From contig MNCI01022757.1 of NCBI GenBank assembly GCA_015680685.1, forward strand, positions 70,800-134,799: a DNA stretch of 64,000 nt, given 5' to 3'. This document shows, one piece after another, positions 54,601-64,000 of the stretch. Source of the DNA: Gnetum montanum. Its lineage: Eukaryota > Streptophyta > Gnetopsida > Gnetales > Gnetaceae. The position numbers and the translations under genes were made by a program. The notes under the pieces are model-generated. The model saw only the letters and a list, made by a program, of their open reading frames with translations. It made no database searches and was not told the origin of the DNA. The stretch's first letter is position 1. Every line of letters starts with the position of its first letter.

Positions 54601-54654
54601 AAATTAAGCAATTTAGACATAAGCTTACAAGTCCTACTTAGTTTAATCTTTTCT

Positions 54655-55225
54655 TTTAATAAAATTTATTTCTTTTCTTTTTTTAAAACTATTCATAGTA
54701 TGTTCTATGTTTATTTACAAACTCATCACCATATATATTAGAAGTTGTAAGTTCAATTATGATTGCTATATCATTATACTATTGGTTTATTTTTTCCTCT
54801 AAACAACTTTTATATTTTTTAACTAATTGTTTTATTTAATTTTTATTTTTTTCATTTTAATATGATTTTTTAATAGTAGTTTTACTTTTCTTAAAATAAA
54901 CTATACTCCTATAGTCAAATAACTAACAACAATTACTATATCTCCTACTTTGCTTACTCTTCTATCCATTCTACTTTTTCCCTACAATTAGCTATTTACA
55001 TTTTAGCCCTTATATCTTTTAAAATTTTTTCCTTTCTTTCCTTCTATCTTTTTTTTTTTTTAATTTATCTTACAACTAGTTATTTTTATTATAGTTTTTA
55101 TATCTTTAAACTTTTTCATTTTCTTTTTTTTCTTACAACTAACCATTTTTTGTAAAACTAACTATTACCCACTACATCAATTAGTCATTCCTATAATGTT
55201 ATTTATTCTTACTATAACCCTTAAG
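54655..55225 (+). repeat. PLE right pseudo-LTR
   Basis: Direct repeat of about 25128-25700 (anchors listed there). The copies differ by many small T-run length changes. The end is placed at about 55225, where similarity fades. The error is tens of bases. Confidence 0.78.
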
Positions 55226-55979
55226 AAATTAGTTGCAACTAATGATGAATCAAGTATGATTTGAAACATCTTACAAAGAAAAAATATGCAAGTTATGGAT
55301 GATATATCATCATCAACATACACATCTAGTGTGGTACATAAACTAGAAGCATCAAGTGTTACATTCATGATTGTCTTTCTTAATATTCTTTATTAAACAT
55401 TATTACTTACTAAGAGATTTTTATCTCTATGTTTACTCTTCTATGTTTTGTTTTAGTCTTTACATTCATCTAACTTTATAATTGCTGATGTTTATATATA
55501 CTCTTTGGAATTATCGTGACTTATTCATGTTTCTATGTTTATTAGCATACTCATCATAAGTTCTTGATGTATATCATGATTTGAAGGATAAATATAGATT
55601 TTACTTATTTATCATCTATCATAAATATGGTTCATATGGCTTCTCTACCTTATGGTTTACACAATTATACAAATATGTTGATAATCTATTAATCAAACTT
55701 GGTTACTTTCATTTTTAGGACCTTAATTCCTAACACTCAGCATAGGAAGAAAACATCGTAAACCACTAGAACAACAAGAAGAAAAAGCAAAAATTATGAA
55801 ATATGGTCAATTAAAAGGTTACAATAACAAACTATGGTTAGAAAAAAAAGAAACAACTAATTTATGAAAGGAATATCTGAAATAAAAGAGTGTAAGGAAA
55901 ATTATACAAGAAGAAACATTTCCTCTACCTTGGAAGATTAGATGAGATCAAAGCTTCATATAAGTAGGGATAGGTCTAA
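55226..55979. other. unassigned AT-rich stretch between PLE and LINE
   Basis: No domain on either strand. It may include a LINE 5' untranslated region (purine-rich AGAACAACAAGAAGAAAAAG at 55771) and host sequence. GAGAGAGAGAGAG at about 56020-56032 follows. Confidence 0.4.
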
Positions 55980-56015
55980 ATCTAGAAACCTCCAAGAGAT
56001 TAACCATATACAACC

Positions 56016-57290
56016 ATGAGAGAGAGAGAGAGTAATGATTTGTTAATCTCGAGGGTTTCTGGTAGAGTTTCTATAGTAAAATTCTTTTTGGTAACGAATG
56101 ATCTAAAGATGAAAAATATTACTATCTCTTATATCATAAAGACTATGAAGATTTCTAAAGCTTTCAATTCTATTTACCTTGATGATTTATTTGAATCTTT
56201 GTCAAAAGGTATTACTTAATGATTCATATTTTTGTAGAGCATTGGATTTGGTCACCCAAATAAGGGTTTTACACTAGTAATTAGGCAATCCTTGAATGCT
56301 ATGGAATTAATGTTTTGCATGTTCACCACTTTGTCAAATATTTATTACTTATTAACTGGAAAATTCTAAAATAGATGAGAAATCATTAGATCATAAATTT
56401 TTTATAGATCAATATAATACTTTTATTGCTTGAGAATAAAAACTAAATTTTGATTCAAATTATTTTTATTCTTCTAAAATTCTTTATTAGATTAAATTAG
56501 AAAATCTTCCTCTTATTTTTTAAAGTGTTGACAGGAAAATTATTAGTAGCATTAGCACAGTCCTAAAAACATTGTCAAAAACATTACCTATATGGTATGC
56601 AATGCAGATGTTGTTTTGTATAGATTGATTTACAGTAAAAGAAGATAGAACTAAAACTCAAGTTAATAATTAGTGAGTTTCCCTAAAAATTGCATATTAT
56701 AAGAAATGCTACATATTTTATACTCTACTATCAACTTGACATTAACCCTTTTCCTTTTTCACCTAGGCTTGGAATCATCAATATTATAATTTATGAGGAT
56801 GTTGTAGCTATTTTCATTACAAAGGCCATGTTATTAGAATATGTTCTATTCTCAATAAAAAAGTGGTTCATGAGGAAAAGGAACAATACATTTTAGAAAA
56901 GAAAAATAATGGTAGTTTTCAATAGGCACAAATGAAATCTTCCTCAATAAATTCTCAACCTTTTACTAATTATTTTAATTCTAAAAGTGTTAGTAAACTT
57001 TTGATATATAAAGAGAATTCCTCTTTAGAAATAATAAAATTTTAGCAGGGACCACCAATGAAAATACTAATGTAAATGGATTTCACTCAATGCAACATAA
57101 AAGGAACAAACATGCAACAACTGATTTCAATTTAAAAATCCCAAAGATATCTCATTATCTTACTATTTCTATTATTATTTCAAATGTTTTTTTATCAAAT
57201 AATGCTTTTACACTCATTAGCAACATGGAACGTGAGACAAGTACTGAGCTTAAAAAATCAAGGATAGGGGCCTTATCCCCCACATCTTAA
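56016..57290 (+). pseudogene. LINE ORF1 remnant
   Basis: The ATG at 56016 gives RVSGRVSIVKFFLVTNDL and FNSIYLDDLFESLSKG. Later segments include YWIKLENLPLIF and LPIWYAMQML (about 56487-56610), in the position of the DUF4283-like domain of plant L1 ORF1. Then IIIYEDVVAIF. In an overlapping frame, CSYFHYKGHVIRIC (about 56806-56850) is a CCHC zinc knuckle with the second Cys replaced by Phe. The last open piece ends KKSRIGALSPTS, one base before the ORF2 start. ORF1 products bind the element RNA. Many stops. Confidence 0.65.
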
Positions 57291-57291
57291 T

Positions 57292-59167
57292 GTTAGTCTT
57301 ATCATATAATGTTCAAGGTCTTTCTCATAAGTCCCAAAAAAATATTTTCAAGTATCTTTCAAATCAATGCTTATCTCTATATTTTCTTTTACTTTAACAA
57401 ATTAAGATTCTAGTTCATAATATTATTTTTGTTAATAAATTTATTTCTAAAAATTGCATTGTTTGTTTTTTTTCTTTTTTTTTTCTTTTTTTGTTTTTTG
57501 CTACTCATGAAGTCAATAAAGGATGTGTTTCTATTCTCATTAATAAAAATTAGATTGAAATAGTTTTGAATTTTAGGTTTGACAATCTTGGAAGATTTAT
57601 TTGGATTATTTTTCATAATTAAAAAAGTGACTTTGGACTCTATAATATGTATGCTCTTAATAATTCTAAAGATTGATTGGAAGTTTGGCAATATCTTCTA
57701 TGTCTTTCGAAAGTTCCTTGAATTTTTGGAGATGATTTCAATATGGTTGAAAGTCATTTAGATAAACTTGGTGGTCTTTCTCCTAATACATATTCTCAAG
57801 AAAAATAAGATTGGTGAACTTTCAAAGAAAAGTATTTTACTTTAAATGTTACTTCTTTGTTTTCATCTCATTTTAATGAAAAGAATTATACTTTGTGTAA
57901 TTATCAACAAGGAAATGATAGAATTTATTGTCAACGTAATAGATGTTACATCTATAATGTTTTCTTTAAAAGTCTTTAAGAAAATTAGAAGTGCATACAA
58001 ATGCTAATTTTTCAAATCATTTTATTATTAGCATTTTTTCTTTGGTATTAATTTTTCATCCTTTTAAAAGAATGAGCTTTTATGTATAAATGCTAATATG
58101 TTCATAGGACCTAGTGGAAAAAAATATTTTTAAGTATTTATGGAATGCAGAAAAGAAGCCTACTAGTGATATTAGTTGAATTGACTCATGGTAACAAACT
58201 ACTTGTAGAATGAGAAATTATTCTATATGATTTAGAAACCAATTTGATAAGTGTGAGTGTCAAGTTGAAGAAGATCTTATAAAATTTGTAAAGTAAATGC
58301 AAATTCTATCAGGCTAGAATCCCTATAATTTTGAAACCTAAAAAACCTTGGCCAAGGCTCATTATCCTAAACAATGTTGGAATTCTTTTGAAGCTAAAAA
58401 TGCTCTCACTAAAAGTTGCATGGGTTGGCTAAAAATTAAAGATGAACCTTGTTATAAAAATTTAAATTTCTAAAAGGAAAGGATCAAGTACCTAACCTAG
58501 AGTCACTTGATATAAATGATTCCATCATTAAAGATCCTTGCACTATTAATAGTTTTTTTAGTGAATATTTTTTATCTATTTTTTCTTTTGAAGATTTTAG
58601 TAAGGAATCCTTTTAGACCTCTAGTATGCATATTCCTTATGTTGTAACAAAAGCACATCAAAGTACTCTTGAAATAGAAATTATAGTGAAAGAAATCATA
58701 GTAGCCTTTAGTTTACCAAATAGTAAAGCTCTAAGTTTTGATGGTTTTCCTATTGAATTTTTTAAAAAGTATTGGGACATCATTGAAGATTATCTCTTTC
58801 ATGTTTAAAAAATTTTCTTTTGCTAAAAATATTAATAAAGGTATGATTCCTTTTCTTCCTAAGAATTGAAGTCTTCAACATATTGATAATCAAAGACATG
58901 TTACCCTTATTAACAATACTTATAACATTTTTTCTAAATCTAAGGTTTGCCTAATTCAAAAGACTATTGAAGATATCATTAGACCTAAGCAAACTAGTTT
59001 TGTTAAAGGTAAATATATCTTAAATAATGTTATGGAAACTTGGGAGGGAATGTAGTGGGCTTCTGATACTAACTAAGACATTGCTTTTATTAAGTTATAT
59101 TATGCCAAAGCATATGATAGGATTGAATGGAATTTCATTATTTATTATCTCTATAAACTAAGATTTG
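57292..59167 (+). pseudogene. LINE ORF2: endonuclease and N-terminal reverse transcriptase
   Basis: Endonuclease: VLSYNVQGLSHKSQKNIF (57297 on), HEVNKGCVSILINKN (about 57509-57550), FRFDNLGRFIWIIF, LYNMYALNNSKD, WIFGDDFNMVESHLDKLGGLSP (57715 on). These correspond to the conserved steps of APE-type nucleases, with the DFN active-site block present. RT: LEIEIIVKEIIVAFSLPNSKA, DGFPIEFFKKYWDII (58740-58784), RHVTLINNTYNIFSK, RPKQTSFVKGKYILNN (58980-59027), then YAKAYDRIEWNFIIYYLYKLRFG with the motif A Asp at 59115-59117. It stops being LINE-like at about 59168, before the YxDD motif. Confidence 0.8.
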
Positions 59168-59540
59168 GTGAGTATGAAAAGAAATGAAATGAAATAAAGC
59201 TTTATTATGTCCAAAGACCCATAGGAATTATAGGATAGATGTGACATTTTCATGAAAAATAAACATAGGCTCTACAAATTGACCAAGTACCAATGGGGAT
59301 ATCAAAAACAAATCATACAAGCTTTTTGCTGTGACATTATAAAAAAGAAACACATATAACACATAGCAAAGTGCATGTTAGCAATTGCGTACCTTAATCA
59401 TCCATTGAAATTTCCTTAATGAAATTCCTTTCTAGATCATAATGTAGATTATGTGAAAGAAAATTTTCAACAATAACTAACCACTAAAGAGAAGGAGAAA
59501 CTTAATCAAAAATTAGTAGCAACTTAAGCATTAAGATTAG
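59168..59540. other. non-LINE stretch replacing the LINE RT catalytic region
   Basis: The text changes abruptly after RFGEYEK to AAGAAATGAAATGAAATAAAG and contains no frame or repeat I recognise. LINE similarity returns at YKFKKILGIPFYFETT (about 59556). The missing LINE piece would hold the YADD motif. I see no clear target duplication, so a deletion with filler or a small unidentified insertion are both possible. Confidence 0.5.
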
Positions 59541-59845
59541 TGAGTGACGTATATACAAGTTCAAGAAAATTTTAGGAATACCTTTTTATTTTGAGACTAC
59601 TCTTACTATTTTATGGAATTATGTGATTGATAAAATTGAAATGAAGCTAGATAAATAGAAAGAAGAACAGCTCACCCTTACTAGAAAAGTATTGATTATT
59701 AAGTAAATGCTTCAATCTACTTATGTCTATTACTAAAGTTGTTGGAATCCTTATAAAACTTCTTATGATAGAATTAATCATATTATCCTTCAATTTCTTT
59801 GCTCTAATTGAAACACCACAAAATTTCAAGCTTAGTACTTTTCCA
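59541..59845 (+). pseudogene. LINE ORF2 C-terminal part
   Basis: LGIPFYFETTLTILWNYVIDKIEMKLDK then KEEQLTLTRKVLIIK and NHIILQFLCSN follow the order of the plant L1 region after the polymerase (YLGIP, LWN, KL..WK, LSL.GR). It is in one frame except for stops. It ends where Ret-D sequence begins. Confidence 0.75.
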
Positions 59846-59989
59846 ACAAGAAGTAGGTCCCTGGGACTCACAAACGACCACGGCTACATCTGGTATCAAA
59901 CATGGCAACTTCAGATATCAGATGCTTAATTTTCACTAAGTATACATTCTCAGCATATATGCCCAAGTCTACATTCTCAGTGTATATGC

Positions 59990-60355
59990 CTAGCGTATAC
60001 ACTCCAAGTTCACATTCACAGCATATACGCCCAGCGTATACGCTCAAGTTCACAACGTATGTGCCCAGCGTATACGCCTGATGTTCACAGCGTACACACC
60101 TCACAAGTACTTCCAGCTTGTACGACTGATGCATACGCCCGACATGCAATCCCCGAAGACGACATGAAAATAGCACTGCAGAGCAAAACTTGGTACAAGG
60201 CAGCAATTCAGACGAATAGAGCATCCATTAGCGTATACGCCCAACAACCATCAGTGTATACGCCTAGCACATCTAGTGTACACGCCCTCCATGCCCAGCG
60301 TATACGCCCAAATTCTACGCCCACCAGATACAGTGTATACGCCCAGCGTATACGC
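59990..60355 (+). promoter_or_regulatory. GCGTATACGC palindrome array in Ret-D U3
   Basis: Perfect 10-base palindromes GCGTATACGC lie at 60034-60043, 60068-60077, 60231-60240, 60298-60307 and 60346-60355. One-mismatch forms are at about 59993, 60021, 60254 and 60333, plus weaker GTGTACACGC-type copies. Most are embedded in CCAGCGTATACGCCC. The array ends about 80 bases upstream of the TATA box. A protein-binding role is inferred from position and symmetry. Confidence 0.65.
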
Positions 60356-60435
60356 TAGCAGATGTAACATATTGTACACTTGTAAATTTTATGCTTTCGC
60401 ACCTGGTCAACGCGCCACGTGTCACCCTAAACCTG

Positions 60436-60442
60436 TATAAAA
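60436..60442 (+). promoter_or_regulatory. Ret-D LTR TATA box
   Basis: TATAAAA within CCTGTATAAAAGCCCCA. It is the best core-promoter match in the LTR, with transcription expected to start about 30 bases downstream, near 60470. Confidence 0.65.
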
Positions 60443-61010
60443 GCCCCAATTTTTCACTAAATTGAGGTCGGCTAAAAAAGATTTCGAGCAAAACCAGAGA
60501 GCAGAGACGTTGAGAAACAGAGCAGAGAACCTTGTACACTAGACAAACCTGTACGCTGAGCATACAGCCTCTACGTTGTGCCTACAGGGTGAACCAGCCC
60601 ATAGTCATACCTCCATCCACCGGGGCTTTTCGTCTGCCTTGTGTCAAAGCCACAACTACGTTAGACCGATGCATTGTAACTCTCATTTTGAAATACCATT
60701 GTTACATTTTCTTCCTAAAATCAGCTACAATTTGCATTAATTGTTGCATGTATTCTATTTACGCTCTTTTACGTTTATGCTCTATTCGCATCAGTTACGC
60801 TGTTTACGCTCCGCTTTACACCTGTTATGCCGTTTACGTATAACCCAGCATATAGCACTTCGGTGTACGTTCAGGGAAATCCTTGCCTAATCTGCGTGCG
60901 GACCACTCAAGGTACTCAGGCAAAGGTAGGATCTTCTGTGCGTGTCCGGTGGTCCCACGGTCTCTGTTTCCTTCCAGCCGGAGACCGACGATTTCGGACG
61001 GTACAGAAAT

Positions 61011-61028
61011 TGGCGCTAGAAGGAGGGC
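61011..61028 (+). promoter_or_regulatory. Ret-D primer binding site
   Basis: TGGCGCTAGAAGGAGGGC, five bases after the LTR end. Shared with Ret-H (21101-21119, TGGCACTAG...). Confidence 0.82.
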
Positions 61029-61675
61029 ATCTACCTAAAACTTGTCGCGCTTCAGAGCTCTCAGCGTCTACGCTATTGAGTACATGCCCACCCTTTCTGC
61101 AAACCTCCCAACATTTACGCTGCTCAGTTCAAAACTATCCAGCATCTACGCTATTGAGCGTCTACGCCGCTCTGTTTAAAACTTACCATCTGCAAGTCTC
61201 TCAGCGTCTACGTTGTTAACCATACGCAAACTGTCTGCAAAATCCCCAGCATCTACGCTACTGAACATACGCTGTCCGCTATACATTGTAGACCCTGTCT
61301 ACGCTATACGCTGACCCTGCCCATTTTATGTTGTAGACTTTGTCTACGCTGCACACAAGACCCTATCTACGCCCTACGCCGTAAACTCGTTTACGCTACC
61401 GTCCGTATACGCTACGCTCTGTACGCTGTACACTGATGTTGTATACGCTGTCACTATATGCTCTCTACACTGTATACGCTATCACTATATGCTCTCTACG
61501 CTGACACTACATGTCGTATACCTATACGCTATCTACGCTGTCACTATACGTTGGTTGTTGAAGCCTATACACTGAGACCTAGTCTATACGCTGTACACCA
61601 CAAACGTAGGTTTACGCTGCACAGAGTACACTAATTCCATATCCCTTCACTGTGTCATATTCTCAACTTCTCATC
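61029..61675 (+). repeat. Ret-D leader built of degenerate CTACGCT / TATACGCT repeats
   Basis: After the primer site, short units such as CAGCGTCTACGCT, CTGTCTACGCT and CTGTCACTATATGCTCTCTACGCT recur with changing spacing. The 32-base-type unit CACTATATGCTCTCTAC(A/G)CTG is repeated at about 61453-61505. The vocabulary (TACGC, GTATACGC) is that of the U3 array, so LTR and leader share a repeat-derived composition. No uninterrupted coding frame is evident. Confidence 0.6.
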
Positions 61676-64000
61676 ATGAACACTGCAAACACCACTGCTA
61701 CAACCACCCAGGTCATAGACCTTGTAGGAACCATGGTCGTTCAACAACCCGTGGCAGAACCCACAATGGGGCCCCGTCGGTCTCTTAGGTTGCAAGGGAG
61801 GAACCCATCGCCCAACACCATAACTCAAGACCAATACAACTTCATATGTGTGAAAATACAAGCCGGCCTAGCTGTGGACCAAGCCGAAATAGAAGTTAAA
61901 AGGCAATATGAACTCTTCTACAGGGGACGGCAAGAGTTCATTCCTTCCCCGTACGATATCATCCCTGTTCCAGAGCCTTACTCTGAGCTCATCACACAAC
62001 TCCTCCTGCAAAGGAGCCAGTCACTAGATCAGCCTATAGTAAATCCTCAACCGGAAGAGGAAGATGAGTTCGCTGCCCAATCTGAGCATGAAGACTCATA
62101 CCACACCCTTAGCCCACAAACTTATATAAACCTGTTGTTTCACCCATTCATGGGCGAAACTTCATTCCTTCAGCCACTGAACATCATGCAAGCGCATGCG
62201 CCCCAACAAGACGCAGCCGCACTCGCCCCCATTCCTCCACCAACCGATGTTCAAGTTAACACGCTTCCCCTCGTAATTCCTCCCACAGCCACGACACCCC
62301 CGTTCTTACAAATGCAACCCCCTCAAAACAATGTAGGAGTGACCTTCCCACCCCGCATGATCGAAATGCTGCACGTAATACCAGCCTCTACATCTGCTCA
62401 TTACATACCGCGAGTCCCAACCCAAGGAATATCCTTTACCACTGTAACCCAACAAGTTCAAGGGGTTCCTACACAAAACATGGTCGGGCAATGGGCAGCG
62501 ATTGGTGCCCAATCACATCAACCCCCTCATTACAACATACCACCTCACACAATTCCACCAGTCAACATCCCCCAGACACAACCACAACAACAACAACCCT
62601 TCACCCACAATGTGCCACCTGTGATACCACCTATTATAAATATTCCACAAGTACAGCCACCAACTACACAGCTTTCAGCCTTCCAACCTACTATTCAGTA
62701 ATCTAATATGTACACTGTACCACATCCCCAAGCTTCCATCTCACCTAGTGCTCAAGACTAGGCAGATGCTAAAAAACTAATGCAGAAATTAACTGACGAG
62801 GTCAAACGCCTTAAAATAGCTATCGACGGAGAGTTGAAGGTAGTGGACTTTTACCACGATGACCCCATCAGCTCTTCTATTCCACCCCTAACATTACCAA
62901 AAGGTGTATCATTGCCTACGCTAACCAAATACAATGGGGAAACGAAACCCAATGCTCACCTTATAACATTTAGACTCGAATGCGCATTACTCCAGGCATG
63001 GCCACATGCCATTTTGCGAGTGTTCCCTATGTCCCTCGCAGGGAGAGCACTTGATTGGTACCGGGCCTTGTCGAGAAATTTCATATTTTCCTTGGAAGAG
63101 TTGTTACATCAATTCGTGACCAGGTTCAAGTATAACTTGGAACCTGAAGTGACACTTGACAGCCTTATACAGGTTAAACAAGCACCTCTGGAACCCATAC
63201 AAAAATTCATCCAGAGGTGGAGTGCTGCTCTCAATGAGCTCCATGAGCCAATTCCACAGACATATCTGCTCACCATTCTAAAGGGGGCTATTAACGACTT
63301 TTTCAAATCCAAGTTATATTATCTCAATGCGCATAACCTTAATCAAGCCTTTGTACAGATTAAAAATATAGAGGATGCGGCCCAAAATAGTCATGATCCT
63401 ACGTATTTAGCCTTCAAAAATCAACACAGTAAGAAAGATAAAGAAAAGGCTAAAACAACTATAGCGGCAATAGCGGAAACGCAACAAGCAAATGTGGCAC
63501 AACAACACAAACCGCTGGTGGCCCCTACTAATTATACTAAACCCACTCCCGCAACTGCACCAGAATTGTCCTCATCACAGAATCCAACACCGAACTGTAC
63601 AAGAAACTTTGAGAGGAAAGAACCCTCCCAATATACGCCATTGCCTATGAAGCCATCCCAGCTATTCGATCAACTCCTGAGGGCTGGATTAATAAAACAT
63701 AAATAATTATCCCCGGCAGCGATCCAAAGACATGACCGATTCTGTCAACTGGTTCAGAACCCAAGCCTAGCAACGTCGGATGAACCCCCAGTACCCAAAG
63801 GTTTCAAGATGGACCGTTTCTGCGACTATCACCAATGTAACGGGCATGGCATGGATTACTGTTTCACCCTGAAACAAGACATACAACGGATGATCGATGG
63901 AGGCCAAATCACTTTTGATGAGGCCAACCCAGTCCAACCGCAGAACCAAGCTATGGGTATGTATAAAGACCCTCTGAATACCAAAGAGGCACCGTACGTT
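61676..64000 (+). pseudogene. Ret-D gag (continuing beyond the window), three in-frame stops
   Basis: The start is the ATG at 61676 (MNTANTTATTTQ). A GTG-initiated extension upstream is not needed. N-terminal PRRSLRLQGRNPSP and YNFICVKIQAGLAVDQAEIE, then a long Pro/Gln/Thr-rich region. The same frame is broken by TAA at 62699-62701 and TAG at 62756-62758, then opens again for the retrotransposon-gag core: LTKYNGETKPNAHLITFRLE, MSLAGRALDWYRAL, FKYNLEPEVTLDSLIQ, FIQRWSAALNELHEP. A TAA at 63704-63706 follows a linker. Beyond it RFCDYHQCNGHGMDYCFTLK (from about 63810) is the zinc-knuckle-like end, still in frame. Apart from the stops the frame is intact, which marks a young copy. Confidence 0.87.

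Larger units (their letters stand above)
25128..55225 (+). mobile_element. Penelope-like element (GIY-YIG type), split by nested LTR elements
   Basis: Two direct repeats (about 25128-25700 and 54655-55225) bracket a degenerate reverse transcriptase with Penelope signatures and a C-terminal GIY-YIG-like motif. The coding part is split by Ret-C at 26914/53283. The RT reads HFYGLPKIHK (26821-26850) before the split. After the split come VAMGSPLCPLIANLYME (53567-53617) and YIDD (53643-53654). The nuclease part reads DVYSF...GKCYIGE (about 54278-54330). Penelope-like elements reverse-transcribe at nicked target DNA or telomere ends, and the GIY-YIG nuclease cuts the target. Exact ends and target duplication are not determined. 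Confidence 0.88.
55980..59845 (+). mobile_element. L1-type LINE (non-LTR retrotransposon), degenerate and 3'-cut by Ret-D
   Basis: ORF1 remnant (56016-57290) with a DUF4283-like part and a CCHC-type knuckle. ORF2 has an APE-type endonuclease (57292 to about 57960) and a reverse transcriptase (58640-59165). A non-matching 370-base stretch (59168-59540) replaces the catalytic part of RT, followed by the ORF2 C-terminal part (59540-59845). Ret-D begins just after, so the LINE tail is presumably beyond the window. Confidence 0.82.
59860..61005 (+). repeat. Ret-D 5' LTR (left end approximate)
   Basis: The right end is set by ACGGTACA at 61005, five bases before the primer site. It matches the GGTACA end of the Ret-H LTR. 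The left end is somewhere between 59850 and 59935, where LINE similarity stops and the TATACGC vocabulary starts. The TATA box is at 60436-60442 and the palindrome array lies upstream of it. The second LTR is not in the window. Confidence 0.75.
59860..64000 (+). mobile_element. Ret-D: Tat/Ogre-like LTR retrotransposon, 5' part
   Basis: 5' LTR (about 59860-61005), primer site 61011-61028, repetitive leader, then a long gag frame running to the window end. Base composition is less AT-rich and richer in CpG than all neighbours, consistent with a younger insertion. It lies against the 3' end of the LINE. The left boundary is uncertain by several tens of bases, and the right end is outside the window. 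Confidence 0.85.

Noticed and set aside
57410-57691. Minus-strand Lys-rich 93-codon frame
   Set aside because: It is the complement of T-rich LINE endonuclease sequence, with no independent support.
60059-60358. 99-codon frame and its opposite-strand partner across the palindrome array
   Set aside because: They are translations of the repeated GCGTATACGC words inside an LTR, open because the repeat lacks stops.
60827-61219. 130-codon frame spanning the LTR end, primer site and leader
   Set aside because: It crosses the LTR/primer-site border and is made of leader repeat sequence, so it is not a plausible gene.
61652-61675. Upstream GTG start extending the Ret-D gag by eight residues
   Set aside because: A plant transcript would normally start at the ATG at 61676; nothing supports the non-ATG start.
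1-64000. tRNA, rRNA or other structured RNA genes
   Set aside because: No cloverleaf or rRNA sequence was recognised on either strand by reading. The tRNA-like words are primer binding sites.

Overview
The window looks like gene-poor nuclear DNA of a very large plant genome, most likely a conifer or other gymnosperm. It is AT-rich and almost entirely made of decayed, nested retroelements with plant-type Ty3/gypsy gag, protease, RNase H and integrase sequences. One further element is Penelope-like with a GIY-YIG nuclease; among seed plants I know such elements mainly from conifers (the 'Dryad' lineage). That placement is inference; I see no intact single-copy gene that would fix the taxon.

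Element names used below: Ret-A, -B, -C and -E are one superfamily of Athila-like Ty3/gypsy elements. They share LTR ends TGATGA...TCATCA, tRNA-Asp-like primer sites and CATGGGGG polypurine tracts. Ret-D and Ret-H, plus fragments F and J, belong to a second, Tat/Ogre-like group with primer site TGGCRCTAGAAGGAGGG. PLE is the Penelope-like element and LINE is an L1-type non-LTR element.

Layout, left to right. 1-2769: decayed sequence. 2770-3733: fragment F, reverse transcriptase and the start of RNase H (+). 3734-22290: Ret-H (minus strand, LTRs at both ends), containing all of Ret-E (6238-13476, minus, TSD GTACA) and a GC-richer unassigned island at about 14.6-15.7 kb. 22370-25127: fragment J (+), RNase H, integrase and a 3' region. 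About 25128-55225: PLE, bounded by direct-repeat pseudo-LTRs and split by a stack of three LTR elements. Ret-C (26915-53282, TSD CTAAG/TTAAG) lies inside the PLE reverse transcriptase. Ret-B (28943-45394, TSD ATGTG) lies inside the Ret-C gag. Ret-A (29499-39225, TSD GTAAC) lies inside the 5' LTR of Ret-B. About 55980-59845: LINE (+). About 59860 to the window end: the 5' part of Ret-D (+).

The insertion order PLE, then Ret-C, then Ret-B, then Ret-A is fixed by the interrupted reading frames and the target-site duplications. No element is coding-competent. Ret-A lost the catalytic half of its reverse transcriptase. Ret-B has gag only. Ret-E has gag and protease only. Ret-H has gag and protease only. 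Ret-C, PLE and LINE are riddled with stops. Ret-D is the least decayed, with three in-frame stops in an otherwise open gag.

The most unusual non-coding signal is regulatory. Several independent LTR families carry an array of a short perfect palindrome in U3, just upstream of the TATA box, with a different word in each family: CGATATCG-type in Ret-A/B/E, GCGTATACGC in Ret-D and GGAAGATCTTCC in Ret-H. The long 3' region of the Athila-like elements also contains up to three copies of the polypurine-tract sequence.
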